This document shows positions 8,442 to 16,189 of a DNA stretch of 29,553 nucleotides, piece by piece; within the stretch, counting starts at the first letter, position 1, and every line of letters begins with the position of its first letter. The position numbers were made by a program, and so were the translations under genes. The notes beneath the pieces were generated by a model that saw only the letters and a program-made list of their open reading frames with translations, was not told the DNA's origin and searched no databases. Source of the stretch: Alistipes sp. CAG:831 (lineage in GTDB: Bacteria; Bacteroidota; Bacteroidia; Bacteroidales; UBA932); the NCBI GenBank assembly GCA_000432775.1, contig HF990403.1, positions 41,046 through 70,598 of the forward strand. Reading direction: 5' to 3'.

Positions 8442-9083
8442 ATGAAACTTTTTAGAATATCTGCCGCGGCCCTGGTATGCGCCGTGGCCCTGACATCATG
8501 CGGGAATGGTTCAGGGACCGGGAGCACTGCTTCCGAAAAGAGTGTCTCCGACATTGTGATTGAGAATATTATGACCCGCCGTAGTGTGCGTCAGTATCAG
8601 CCCGTGGCTGTGGGACGCGACACCATGAAGACGATTCTCGAGTGCGGTATCAACGCGCCCAACGGAATGAACCGCCAGTCCTGGGAGATCCGAGTGGTGG
8701 ACTCCCCCGAGTTCATCGACGGAGTGACTGAGCTCTTTGTCAAGGCCAATCCCCGCGCAGCGGAGGACCCTTCGTTCAAGAATATGTTCCGCAATGCGCC
8801 CACCGTGGTATTCATCGCCCATGACCCCTCTTACGACATGTCACCGATCGACTGCGGCCTGCTCGGAGAGAACATGATCCTCTCGGCCTGGTCCATGGGT
8901 ATCGGCTCCTGCTGCTTGGGCGGACCTGTAAGGTTCATGAAATCGCCCGAGGCTGCTGATTATCTGAAACGTCTGGGCTTCTCCGAGGGCTATGAGCTGC
9001 TTTACTGCATCGGATTCGGCTATCCCGCCGAGAGTCCTGCTGCAAAGGACCGCGATGCCTCGAAGATTCAGTTCGTGGACTAA
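8442..9083 (+). CDS. Nitroreductase-family lipoprotein
   Basis: This 213-residue FMN-type nitroreductase domain sits behind a lipoprotein signal peptide. The start at 8442 is chosen because it gives a classic signal: MKLFRIS, a hydrophobic stretch, then the lipobox LTSC with the modified Cys near residue 20. Upstream in-frame codons belong to the shadow of the previous gene. The nitroreductase core starts at MTRRSVRQYQ and includes APNGMNRQSWEIRVV, typical of FMN-binding members, and a C-terminal GFGYPAE. Most family members are cytosolic and use NAD(P)H, so an exported copy needs another electron source. It lies 26 bases after the cysteate-synthase-like gene. The substrate is unknown. Confidence 0.85.
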   Translation: MKLFRISAAALVCAVALTSCGNGSGTGSTASEKSVSDIVIENIMTRRSVRQYQPVAVGRDTMKTILECGINAPNGMNRQSWEIRVVDSPEFIDGVTELFVKANPRAAEDPSFKNMFRNAPTVVFIAHDPSYDMSPIDCGLLGENMILSAWSMGIGSCCLGGPVRFMKSPEAADYLKRLGFSEGYELLYCIGFGYPAESPAAKDRDASKIQFVD

Positions 9084-9107
9084 CTTCCTTTTGATTCAGT
9101 TTCCGAT

Positions 9108-9476
9108 ATGACTGGATTCTATACTGTACTGCTGCTGATGGTGTCCAACGTATTCATGACTTTCGCATGGTACGGACACCTCAAGCTGCAGGAGATGAAG
9201 CTCATCGACAACTGGCCCCTGATCGGGGTCATCCTTTTCTCGTGGGGCATCGCCCTCTTCGAGTACTCCTTCCAGGTCCCCGCCAACCGCATAGGTTTCG
9301 TGGACAACGGCGGCCCTTTCAACCTCGTCCAGCTCAAGGTAATCCAGGAAGTCGTCTCCCTGACCATATTCTCACTCTTCACGATACTGGTATTCAAGGG
9401 CCAGACCTTCCACTGGAACCATATCGCCGCCTTCGTCTGCCTTATCCTGGCGGTGTACTTCGTATTCATGAAGTAA
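9108..9476 (+). CDS. DMT/DUF486-family membrane protein
   Basis: This 122-residue protein has four predicted membrane helices (about residues 4-22, 35-52, 75-95, 102-120). It matches the DUF486 family, small relatives of the drug/metabolite transporter fold. Recognisable family features are FAWYGHLK near the N-terminus, FEYSFQVPANRIG in the middle and a C-terminal AVYFVFMK. The family has no proven substrate. It starts 24 bases after the nitroreductase gene, and its stop overlaps the possible first start of the next small membrane gene, suggesting a shared transcript. Four-helix proteins of this fold usually act as dimers. Confidence 0.86.
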   Translation: MTGFYTVLLLMVSNVFMTFAWYGHLKLQEMKLIDNWPLIGVILFSWGIALFEYSFQVPANRIGFVDNGGPFNLVQLKVIQEVVSLTIFSLFTILVFKGQTFHWNHIAAFVCLILAVYFVFMK

Positions 9477-9481
9477 TGATT

Positions 9482-9709
9482 ATGGCAAAGCAATATTCGG
9501 ATAAAACCAACGCAATAATTTACGCAGTGATAGGATGCGGACTCTTGATATGGGCCCTGCTCGGATACCGTGGATCGGCAGTTTTCACTTCTGCACCTTT
9601 TATCATAGCCGTAATCGACTTCATAATGGCAGGGTTCTATGCCCTCCGACATGTACGCCTTAAGAAGGCAACCCGCGATGAAGCCGACGGCAGCGGCGGG
9701 GACTGCTGA
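9482..9709 (+). CDS. Small two-helix membrane protein, unknown function
   Basis: This 75-residue protein has two hydrophobic segments (about 12-30 and 38-56) and a charged C-terminal tail RLKKATRDEADGSGGDC. I do not recognise a family. The start at 9482 (MAKQYSDKT) is preferred. An in-frame ATG at 9476 overlapping the DUF486 stop would add two residues and suggest coupling. GC content and codon use look like the neighbours, and the hydrophobic pattern supports a real gene rather than a shadow ORF. Confidence 0.65.
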   Translation: MAKQYSDKTNAIIYAVIGCGLLIWALLGYRGSAVFTSAPFIIAVIDFIMAGFYALRHVRLKKATRDEADGSGGDC

Positions 9710-9810
9710 TGCGCCGATACTTACCTCACCGGACTGACATAGCGTGAATGTCTGTTCAGCCCCCGGATGCCACTATGCCTTTTCGTTACACAGCAATTAC
9801 CTGAACTATA

Positions 9811-9979
9811 GCATTTTAAAGTATAACTAAAATTTAACGTGATAAGCATCTCTTCGAAAACCTGCCTCAGAGAGGCCTGTGAGCGGCTTGCACTTTCAAC
9901 CATGCGCCACTATACATTTTAGTAATATTGTAACTATTTATGCATCTGTATTTTACGACATAACTAAAAAGCAACGTGA
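9811..9979 (+). repeat. Imperfect direct repeat upstream of the GNAT gene
   Basis: Two copies lie at 9811-9842 and 9948-9979. They share the core ATAACTAAAA followed three bases later by AACGTGA, preceded by an ATTTTA-type stretch. About three quarters of the positions agree. The second copy ends 4 bases before the GNAT start codon. The 274-base gap 9710-9983 that holds them is AT-rich compared with its flanks and shows no other gene. It could be a duplicated leader, a regulator site, or chance similarity in AT-rich DNA. Confidence 0.45.
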
Positions 9980-9983
9980 GGAT

Positions 9984-10556
9984 ATGAACAAGAAAATAGC
10001 TGCTGACGTATATACACAGACTGCCAGCGACGGATATATCCTGCGGCCGGCGACGATGGAAGAGGTTCCGGCCATCTGGGAGATCATCCTGCAGGCCAAG
10101 GCACAGATGTACCGCGAGGGCAAGCACCAGTGGGACGAGAACTACCCTACCGTGCCGATATTGGAGAACGATGTGCGGCGCGGCTGGGGGTACGTGCTCG
10201 TACCGGATAACTGCAGTACACAGCCGGAGCCGGACATCATAGCCTACGGGGCAGTAGTCTTTGACGGAGAACCTGCATATGACGGTCTGCGGGACGGGAA
10301 ATGGCTGAGCGGACAGCCCTACGTGGTACTGCACCGGCTGGCGGTCGCCGACTCCTGGAAACGTCAGGGCATGGCCGTCCGCTACATGCAGGCAGTCTGC
10401 GACTTAGCCATCTCCCGCGGCATCCGCAACTTCAAAGTCGACACCAACTACGACAACTTCTACATGCAGCGCGTCTTCTCCCGCCTCGGCTTCACCTACT
10501 GCGGCCGTATCCGGTATGAGGCCGGCGAGCGCATGGCGTATGAGAAAATGCTGTAG
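9984..10556 (+). CDS. GNAT-family N-acetyltransferase
   Basis: This 190-residue protein has a GNAT fold. N-terminal YILRPATMEEVPAIWEIILQA is the usual first strand and helix. The acetyl-CoA site lies in VVLHRLAVADSWKRQGMAVRYMQAVCDLA, where Q-G-M-A matches the Q/R-x-x-G-x-G/A loop. FKVDTNYDNFYMQRVFSRLGFTYCG is the typical C-terminal part. The start at 9984 follows GTGAGGAT and leaves a normal domain edge; the in-frame Met further upstream at 9879 is in non-coding-looking DNA. The acceptor cannot be predicted. It has its own leader with a repeat, so it is probably a separate transcript. It is the last clearly core-like gene before the mosaic region. Confidence 0.87.
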   Translation: MNKKIAADVYTQTASDGYILRPATMEEVPAIWEIILQAKAQMYREGKHQWDENYPTVPILENDVRRGWGYVLVPDNCSTQPEPDIIAYGAVVFDGEPAYDGLRDGKWLSGQPYVVLHRLAVADSWKRQGMAVRYMQAVCDLAISRGIRNFKVDTNYDNFYMQRVFSRLGFTYCGRIRYEAGERMAYEKML

Positions 10557-10971
10557 CTGACGGCTGGGCTGAAGTCCATCCGGGACATACCTTTGAACGA
10601 GCCGCACGGGTGAAGTTTGTAAGTGCTTGAATATCTTTCCCTTGCCAGACACCCGTGTGCTTTGGTCCATTTCTGAATCAGGATGAAAGCACATGGCAAC
10701 TTCGTAAAGTAATGATACTCAACACTATGCTTATTTGCCCCATGCCGCTAAGTCAATATGAAGAACAACTCTTTTAATCTGTCAATACTTTCATCAGGCA
10801 ATTTCCCTTCGGGCTGGCTGGAAGTGCTTTCAAAGCCGTTCAGAAAGTCCAGTTCCTGCGAGTCTACTAAAACAGGGCCTTTCACCAACGTGAGCACATA
10901 AGGTGCGCAATCGTCTACCTTGCCCATTTCCTCTTCCGGGTCTTCCAGAAAAGGCGGTCTTTGACCTCTGG
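10557..10971. other. Gene-poor mosaic stretch
   Basis: About 415 bases follow the GNAT stop with no convincing intact gene. Several short frames exist on both strands, but they show no domain or start context. The only candidate is the minus-strand 10748-10927 ORF listed separately. The stretch joins a surface-protein fragment on its right, as expected of DNA patched together by repeated insertion and deletion at an island edge. Confidence 0.5.
10748..10927 (-). CDS. Possible small protein or C-terminal fragment, unknown
   Basis: A 59-residue reading frame begins MGKVDDCAPYVLTLVKG and ends DRLKELFFILT. Its composition looks protein-like (acidic, regular hydrophobic spacing), and the frame stays open further upstream (residues FLEDPEEE), so it may be the tail of a longer, truncated gene. 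I do not recognise it. The upstream extension runs into the plus-strand surface-protein fragment, which suggests a junction near 10960. Confidence 0.3.
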   Translation of the reverse strand: MGKVDDCAPYVLTLVKGPVLVDSQELDFLNGFESTSSQPEGKLPDESIDRLKELFFILT

Positions 10972-11238
10972 TGTTACGGGCAGAGCGCATATGTTCCGTC
11001 GGTGGCACAGATGCGTCTGCTATATACTATCCGGGAAACGGTAAATCCTGTCATCGAACAGTGCGGGGGCGATCCGTTGCCCCTGACCGACGGTGACTGC
11101 TGGTACTGGACATCCACAGAAGTGGCCGAACAGGAAACGGCAAAAGCCTGGCTTTACTCGATGGGCAGCGGAGCCATACAGGAAACACCGAAGACACAGG
11201 CGCACAAGGTACGCCCGATTATAACCATAAACCGGTAA
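10972..11238 (+). pseudogene. C-terminal fragment of a DUF1566/FISUMP-like surface protein
   Basis: The frame encodes AYVPSVAQMRLLYTIRE, CWYWTSTEVAEQETAKAWL and a final QAHKVRPIITINR. This pattern (a W-Y-x-T-S-T-E core and a closing V-R-P/A-I strand) is the C-terminal domain found at the end of many Bacteroidetes fimbrillin-like and adhesin lipoproteins. No signal peptide or N-terminal domains precede it. The in-frame codons before 10972 are antisense to another frame and look unrelated. It is best read as the remnant of a longer gene cut by recombination. It lies about 50 bases from the convergent abiEii stop. Confidence 0.6.
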
Positions 11239-11286
11239 ACCAGAGATATACGATTGCGTTCTTTGACATTGGTGGACAACATACGA

Positions 11287-12279
11287 TTACAAACCAGAGC
11301 CGAATTCACGCAGTAATGCCATCAAGCGACGTATGCTTTCCTCGAGATCCGAGGGGGCCGGAATGGCACGATATGCCAAATCCGGGAGTTCACCCATGTA
11401 AACTGTCTGCAAGTTGCCCCAAACCTGCGGCAGATCTGTCATCAACGGGGACTCCTCCAGTCGCCGGTCACGCCAGCCTTCGGGCTTGTCAAAGCTCTGC
11501 CGGTCGTGTTCGAGCAGTGACCTGAAATCTTCGGGGAAAGCATCGCTATGAAGATACGTGAGGCACTCTTCATCTTTCAGCAGATGATGCAGATCGTAGA
11601 AATGACGGATTTTGGCCGTCAACTGCGGCATATACAGATTGGCCAGCGAGCATCGGATGAGTGACACCAATTTCTCGGTCAGCGTGCGGCGACGGTCAAG
11701 CACATTGACCTCGAACGGCTGCATCCCGTATTCCTCTATCATACGGTTGTTGCCGGTAGCCTGCAGGAACTCTGTCAGGAAACTGCAGAGAGAACGCCGC
11801 TCGAAAGGATATGGATTGGCAAAACTGTTGATTTCTACCAGGAGTTGCCCAGCCCGGATTGCTCCGACCTGTTCCGTATCTATGGCCCGTGGATAGGTGT
11901 AAAACGCCTTGTGGTAATGCGATCCCTTGCTTGTCATGCCGGGGATGACCAGTTCCTCCAGTCCGGCTGTCATATTCTTCGATGTACGGCGTATGAGGTT
12001 CTTTAGCTGGTTTCCGCTCAGTGTCCATGCTTCGGCGATGGCCACGTCAATGTCCTCGGAGAAACGTGCCCCGATGCCGTAGGCCTTGGTCAGGGAAGTT
12101 CCGCCCTTGAAAATGGCACGATTATCCTTGTCTCCGGCAGCCATAAGCGACAGCGAACGACAGATCCAATAGTCTTTCTCGATAAAGATACTCTTGATGC
12201 CGAGTCCGCCGTCCTGTACCGGACGTGCAGCCGCTTCTATGGCATCGGCAAACAGTTGCTGATTCTCGTGTAGTCTCAT
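11287..12279 (-). CDS. abiEii: AbiEii/AbiGii-family nucleotidyltransferase toxin
   Basis: This is a DUF1814-type nucleotidyltransferase of about 330 residues. The core motif FKGGTSLTKAYG followed by RFSEDIDVAI gives the GS-like loop and the two metal-binding aspartates. TLTEKLVSLIRCS and AKIRHFYDLHHLL are the later conserved blocks. AbiEii toxins transfer nucleotides to cellular targets and cause abortive infection or dormancy when their antitoxin is lost. The start at 12279 overlaps the abiEi stop as ATGA, which favours it over the Met at 12291. It is co-transcribed with the antitoxin gene upstream. It is a full-length, intact-looking member with no frameshift. Confidence 0.88.
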   Translation of the reverse strand: MRLHENQQLFADAIEAAARPVQDGGLGIKSIFIEKDYWICRSLSLMAAGDKDNRAIFKGGTSLTKAYGIGARFSEDIDVAIAEAWTLSGNQLKNLIRRTSKNMTAGLEELVIPGMTSKGSHYHKAFYTYPRAIDTEQVGAIRAGQLLVEINSFANPYPFERRSLCSFLTEFLQATGNNRMIEEYGMQPFEVNVLDRRRTLTEKLVSLIRCSLANLYMPQLTAKIRHFYDLHHLLKDEECLTYLHSDAFPEDFRSLLEHDRQSFDKPEGWRDRRLEESPLMTDLPQVWGNLQTVYMGELPDLAYRAIPAPSDLEESIRRLMALLREFGSGL

Positions 12280-12995
12280 ACGATGTTCCATTTTAATTTG
12301 GTGGGTAAAGCCTGTGCGGTGACAGGAAGTTTGTAGGTCGTGACCCCATTGAGTGTCGCACGCAATTGTCGGGTGTCAGCTCCAAGACTGTCCAGAATGG
12401 CACCCAGCAATGCCCGGACATACGGCTGGTAATTTTCGGCCAGGTCCGCCAGTTTCTCCAGATCGCCTTCGGACAGAGCGGCTATCAGCCGAGCAACGCC
12501 CCGCACACAATCGTCAGGTGATGTTGCCGGAATCTCACGGAGCAATTTGAGCGCGTCAAGGATCAGCAGCAGAGGAATGTTCTCCCGTGTGATTGCATTA
12601 GGCTGTACAAGGAAGGACACGCTGTATTCGCCCCGTTTCATAGGCCGGCGGTATTTGTTCGTGCCTATCGTAATGGCCGATGTGATCTGTGTCGTCAACC
12701 CCAACTGCGCAAATGCTGCCGTACCGGTCATATAGCCGATTGGCTTGCCGTTACGTTCCAGAAGGTCCTTGACCACCTCTGCCACCGGAGGCTTCAATGT
12801 GCCGAACACCGTCTGTTTAGGCTTGTAGTACCGTCCTTTGGCAATCTTGTAGATAGAGCCTTCTGCCACCAGACGGCTGAGTGCCTTGACCAACGCAGGC
12901 TGGTACTCCGGCAGCACATTGAAATCAGCAATGGTAAGCACCTTGCCCGGAGGCGTGGCGTCCAGTATTTCCTGTACCTGTTTAGTAATCACCAT
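12276..12995 (-). CDS. AbiEi/DUF6088-family antitoxin
   Basis: This is a protein of about 239 residues. Its N-terminal winged-helix-like part is ITKQVQEILDATPPGKVLTIADF, then EYQPALVKALSRLVAEGSIYKIAKGRYYKP. The central part PIGYMTGTAAFAQLGLTTQ is typical of the DUF6088/AbiEi antitoxins that precede AbiEii toxins. It probably binds the pair's own promoter and neutralises the toxin indirectly. The Met at 12995 is preferred to the one at 13022, because a Bacteroidetes -7 box at 13027-13020 would put the transcript start downstream of 13022. The ATGA overlap with the toxin gene supports a two-gene operon. Confidence 0.82.
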   Translation of the reverse strand: MVITKQVQEILDATPPGKVLTIADFNVLPEYQPALVKALSRLVAEGSIYKIAKGRYYKPKQTVFGTLKPPVAEVVKDLLERNGKPIGYMTGTAAFAQLGLTTQITSAITIGTNKYRRPMKRGEYSVSFLVQPNAITRENIPLLLILDALKLLREIPATSPDDCVRGVARLIAALSEGDLEKLADLAENYQPYVRALLGAILDSLGADTRQLRATLNGVTTYKLPVTAQALPTKLKWNIV

Positions 12996-13019
12996 AATCG
13001 AATCGTTTTGTTCCGGATG

Positions 13020-13052
13020 CAAATATAAGAAAAGTCTTGTTTTTTACTGCAA
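13020..13052 (-). promoter_or_regulatory. Predicted promoter of abiEi-abiEii
   Basis: On the minus strand TATATTTG (13027-13020) matches the Bacteroidetes -7 consensus TAnnTTTG. A TTG (13052-13050) lies 22 bases upstream, slightly longer than the usual 19-21 spacing. Its position between traG and abiEi and close to the antitoxin start fits a dedicated toxin-antitoxin promoter. Confidence 0.45.
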
Positions 13053-13147
13053 AAACATGACATTTATTTTCGTCTGAATCAAAATAATCAAGTCCAACAA
13101 TATCCGAGGCGATCAGAACCACAACCCAATAAAAAAGCTATAAAAAA

Positions 13148-15333
13148 ATGGAAGAAAGCAAAGAGTTACAAGGATTCTACAAGATATTCCGTGCGGTCGT
13201 CTATGTATCGGTACTGCTGGAGTTTTTCGAGTATGCCATTGACCCGGCAGTATTCGACCAGTGGGGCGGCATACTGACTGACATCCACGGACGTATCAAG
13301 CGATGGACGATCTATCAGGACGGCCATCTCGTGTACAGCAAGATAGCCACGATACTGCTGATCTGCATCACCTGTATCGGTACGAGGAACAAGAAGCATC
13401 TGGAGTTCAACGCCCGCAAGCAGGTGATTTTTCCCCTGACCGGCGGACTGCTTCTGCTTGTCCTGTCCGTGTGGCTGTTCGGACATCCGATGGAAATGCG
13501 GCTCTATACGCTGCCGCTGAACCGTATCCTATACATGGCGGCTTCGCTCGTGGGAGTGATACTGGTACATATAGCCCTGGACAATATCTCCAAGTTCATC
13601 AAGGAGGGCCTGATGAAGGACCGCTTCAACTTCGAGAACGAGAGTTTCGAGCAGAGCGAAGAGATTCAGGAGAACAAATACAGCGTGAATATCCCGATGC
13701 GCTACTATTACAAGGGGAAGTTCCGCAAGGGATGGGTCAGCATCAGCAACCCTTTCCGCGGGACGTGGGTCGTGGGAACTCCCGGATCGGGTAAAACATT
13801 CAGTATCATTGAGCCGTTCATCCGTCAACACAGTGCCAAGGGGTTTGCCATGGTTGTATATGACTACAAATTCCCGACACTCGCCACGAAACTTTACTAC
13901 CATTACAAGCTGAATGAGAAGCTGGGAAGAGTTCCCAAGGGGTGCAAGTTCAACATGATCAACTTCGTGGACGTGGAATACAGCCGTCGTGTCAATCCTA
14001 TTCAGGCAAAATACATCAACAACCTGGCGGCAGTCAGTGAGACAGCGGAAACCCTGCTCGAGTCCTTGCAGAAGGGCAAGAAGGAAGGCGGCGGCGGAAG
14101 CGACCAGTTTTTCCAGACATCCGCGGTGAACTTCCTGGCCGCCTGCATCTATTTCTTTGTCAATTACGAACGGGAGCCGTATGACAAGGACGGAAACATG
14201 CTGTACGCGGAGAAACGTCAGGACCCGGAAACCAAATTCTGGAAGCCGACCGGAATCGTGCGTGACAAAGAGGGCGGCAACATCGTGGAGCCGGCCTACT
14301 GGCTGGGTAAGTATTCGGACATGCCGCACATATTATCGTTCCTGAACGAAAGTTATCAGACCATCTTCGAGGTACTGGAGACCGACAACGAGGTGGCACC
14401 GCGCTCGGGCCGTTCCAGACTGCCTTCAGGAACAAGGCCATGGAGCAGTTGGAAGGTATGATCGGTACGCTGCGTGTCTATACGTCCCGTCTGGCGACCA
14501 AAGAATCGTACTGGATATTCCACCGTGACGGTGATGACTTTGACCTGAAGGTGAGCGATCCGAAGAACCCGAGCTACCTGCTCATCGCCAACGACCCGGA
14601 GATGGAGAGCATTATCGGTGCGCTGAACGCTCTTATCCTGAACCGCCTTGTCACCCGAGTAAATACGGGCCAAGGGAAGAACATCCCGGTGAGCATCATC
14701 GTGGACGAGTTGCCGACGCTGTATTTCCACAAGATAGACCGACTGATAGGAACTGCCCGAAGCAACAAGGTGAGCGTGACCTTGGGATTCCAGGAGCTGC
14801 CGCAGCTGGAGGCCTACTACGGCAAGGTAGGTATGCAGAAGATCATCACGACCGTGGGTAACGTGGTCAGCGGTTCGGCCCGCTCAAAAGAGACACTGGA
14901 ATGGCTGTCGAATGACATTTTCGGAAAGGTCGTGCAAGTGAAGAAGGGCGTCACCATTGACCGTGACAAGACCAGCATCAACCTGAACGAGAACATGGAC
15001 AGCCTGGTACCGGCATCGAAGATCTCCGATATGGCAACGGGATGGATATGCGGGCAGACAGCAAGGGACTTCGTGAAAACCAAGACCGGCGTAGGCGGTT
15101 CGATGAACATTCAGGAGTCGGAAGAGTTCAAGACCACAAAGTTCTTCTGCAAGACTGACTTCGATATGGGAGAGATAAAGAAAGAGGAAGCCGCGTATGT
15201 GCCGCTGCCGAGATTCTACACCTTCAAGTCGAGGGAGGAACGGGAACGCATCCTGTACAAGAACTTCGTGCAGGTGGGTCAGGACGTGAAGGAGATGATC
15301 AAGGATGTGTTGAACAGGCGTAATGCCAAGTAA
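13148..15333 (+). pseudogene. traG: TraG/MobC-type conjugative coupling protein, frameshifted
   Basis: This is a VirD4/TraG-type coupling ATPase of Bacteroides conjugative transposons. It would carry relaxase-DNA to the secretion channel in the inner membrane. The first frame (13148 to about 14405) has N-terminal membrane helices, the Walker A loop VVGTPGSGKTFSI near residue 211, and the usual middle domain. The second frame (about 14405 to 15333) holds the rest, with the Walker B stretch VSIIVDELPTLYF. Reading ...NEVAP in frame one must jump to ...GPFQTAFRNKAMEQ in the other. Adding one base near 14405 restores a smooth NEVAPLLGPFQTAF. So a single-base deletion breaks it, unless it is a sequencing error. 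No relaxase gene is in the window. Confidence 0.88.
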
Positions 15334-15341
15334 AAAGAGGG

Positions 15342-15430
15342 GGGTGTCATAATGCCCAAATATAAAAATTTACCCTGCCAAAGAAAGCTGTAGCAAGTTA
15401 AGTCTTTCAAAAAGGGAGTTTTGACACCCT
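15342..15430. repeat. Short MITE-like or solo-end element with terminal inverted repeats
   Basis: The left end reads GGGTGTCATAATGCCC and the right end, reverse complemented, reads GGGTGTCAAAACTCCC. The first 8 bases are identical and several inner positions match. The segment is about 89 bases and has no coding capacity. It lies directly after the traG stop. I see no clear target-site duplication. It may be a miniature transposable element or a leftover pair of insertion-sequence ends. The rest of the gap to nrdG (15431-15656) holds no gene I can support. Confidence 0.45.
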
Positions 15431-15656
15431 CAATCTTTTCCACACGCTGTCACTTGCATGTCAGACCCGAATATTTGACAAAGCAATTCAGGATTTTCTA
15501 TTTTCATCAATCCCATGACAACCAGCATTTCTCTGTGAATATCTTTAACTCTGTCAATATTCCAAGAGACAGATTCGCTATGGAACATATGAAACTTGGT
15601 TCTTAGTTATGAATACTTTCGAATATTTTTCAATACAGCCAATGTATCTGTATTCA

Positions 15657-15687
15657 TTGCAATGCTTATTTATATTCGCTATCTTTG
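15657..15687 (+). promoter_or_regulatory. Consensus Bacteroidetes promoter pointing into the nrdG 3' end
   Basis: TTG (15657-15659) and TATCTTTG (15680-15687) are spaced by exactly 20 bases, an excellent match to the -33/-7 consensus. The -33 box lies inside the perfect palindrome CATTGCAATG (15655-15664). Just upstream is a dyad, AATACAG at 15632-15638 and CTGTATT at 15648-15654. Transcription would begin near 15693 and run antisense to nrdG. No plus-strand gene follows, so it is an orphaned promoter or an antisense RNA promoter. Confidence 0.55.
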
Positions 15688-15717
15688 ATTGATAAATACG
15701 AGTCGCGATAGTCCATT

Positions 15718-16188
15718 TTACCAAAACCGTGTCGTAATATCTTTCATATGCACTCCATTGGAACCAACAGATACATGGTACAACCGTTGATTTGTCGTCC
15801 TACTGCGTAATCCTCCGTCCCGCTCCAGATACGGTCCAAGTTTCAGATAGTCAAATAGTCTTACATCCATTTCTTCTGGTATTTTTGTTCGGCCAGAATA
15901 CCAGGCTGTTTTCAATTGCGGATAGTGTTCCCGAAGCCAGTTGGCCAGCAAAGCTACATCCTCAGGAGATCCATCCCCTCCCATAAAACAAAAACAAGTA
16001 ATCGCCCCTTCGTACTCCCTCAGCAGTAAATCGAGTGCTTCGGAAGTCAGTGGGTGTCCGATATCCTGCTGTAAATGTGGACTGTGACAGCCAAGACAAC
16101 CATTTGGACAACCTGAAATATTAACAGCAAGTGTCACCTCGTCTGGAATCTCCTGAAAAACAATATCGTAACTTACAAACTTCAGCAT
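15718..16188 (-). CDS. nrdG: Anaerobic ribonucleotide reductase activating protein (radical SAM)
   Basis: This 156-residue radical SAM activase installs the glycyl radical on NrdD using SAM and a [4Fe-4S] cluster. The cluster motif CPNGCLGC (C-x3-C-x2-C) is in VNISGCPNGCLGCHSPHL, and the SAM-binding GG motif is FCFMGGDGSPED. The length matches the family (about 154 in E. coli). It starts one base after the nrdD stop codon, so the pair is translationally coupled. Downstream, in its own direction, I see only a weak hairpin and no strong terminator. Base composition is clearly more AT-rich than the carB-side genes. Confidence 0.95.
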   Translation of the reverse strand: MLKFVSYDIVFQEIPDEVTLAVNISGCPNGCLGCHSPHLQQDIGHPLTSEALDLLLREYEGAITCFCFMGGDGSPEDVALLANWLREHYPQLKTAWYSGRTKIPEEMDVRLFDYLKLGPYLERDGGLRSRTTNQRLYHVSVGSNGVHMKDITTRFW

Positions 16189-16189
16189 A

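Noticed and set aside
9119..9652. Minus-strand 177-codon ORF over the two small membrane genes
   Set aside because: It is antisense to DUF486, whose family match is clear. It has no recognisable protein features.
9721..9903. Minus-strand 60-codon ORF in the gap before the GNAT gene
   Set aside because: No start context, no domain, and it overlaps the repeat-containing leader.
11237..11299. AAACCAGAG occurring twice near the abiEii 3' end, as a possible attachment site
   Set aside because: The repeat is only 9 bases and no integrase is nearby, so chance similarity is as likely.
13078..13143. Possible C-terminal tail of a MobB-type relaxase directly before traG
   Set aside because: Only 21 codons lie between stops, and the sequence is too short and generic to identify. 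It is mentioned only as context.
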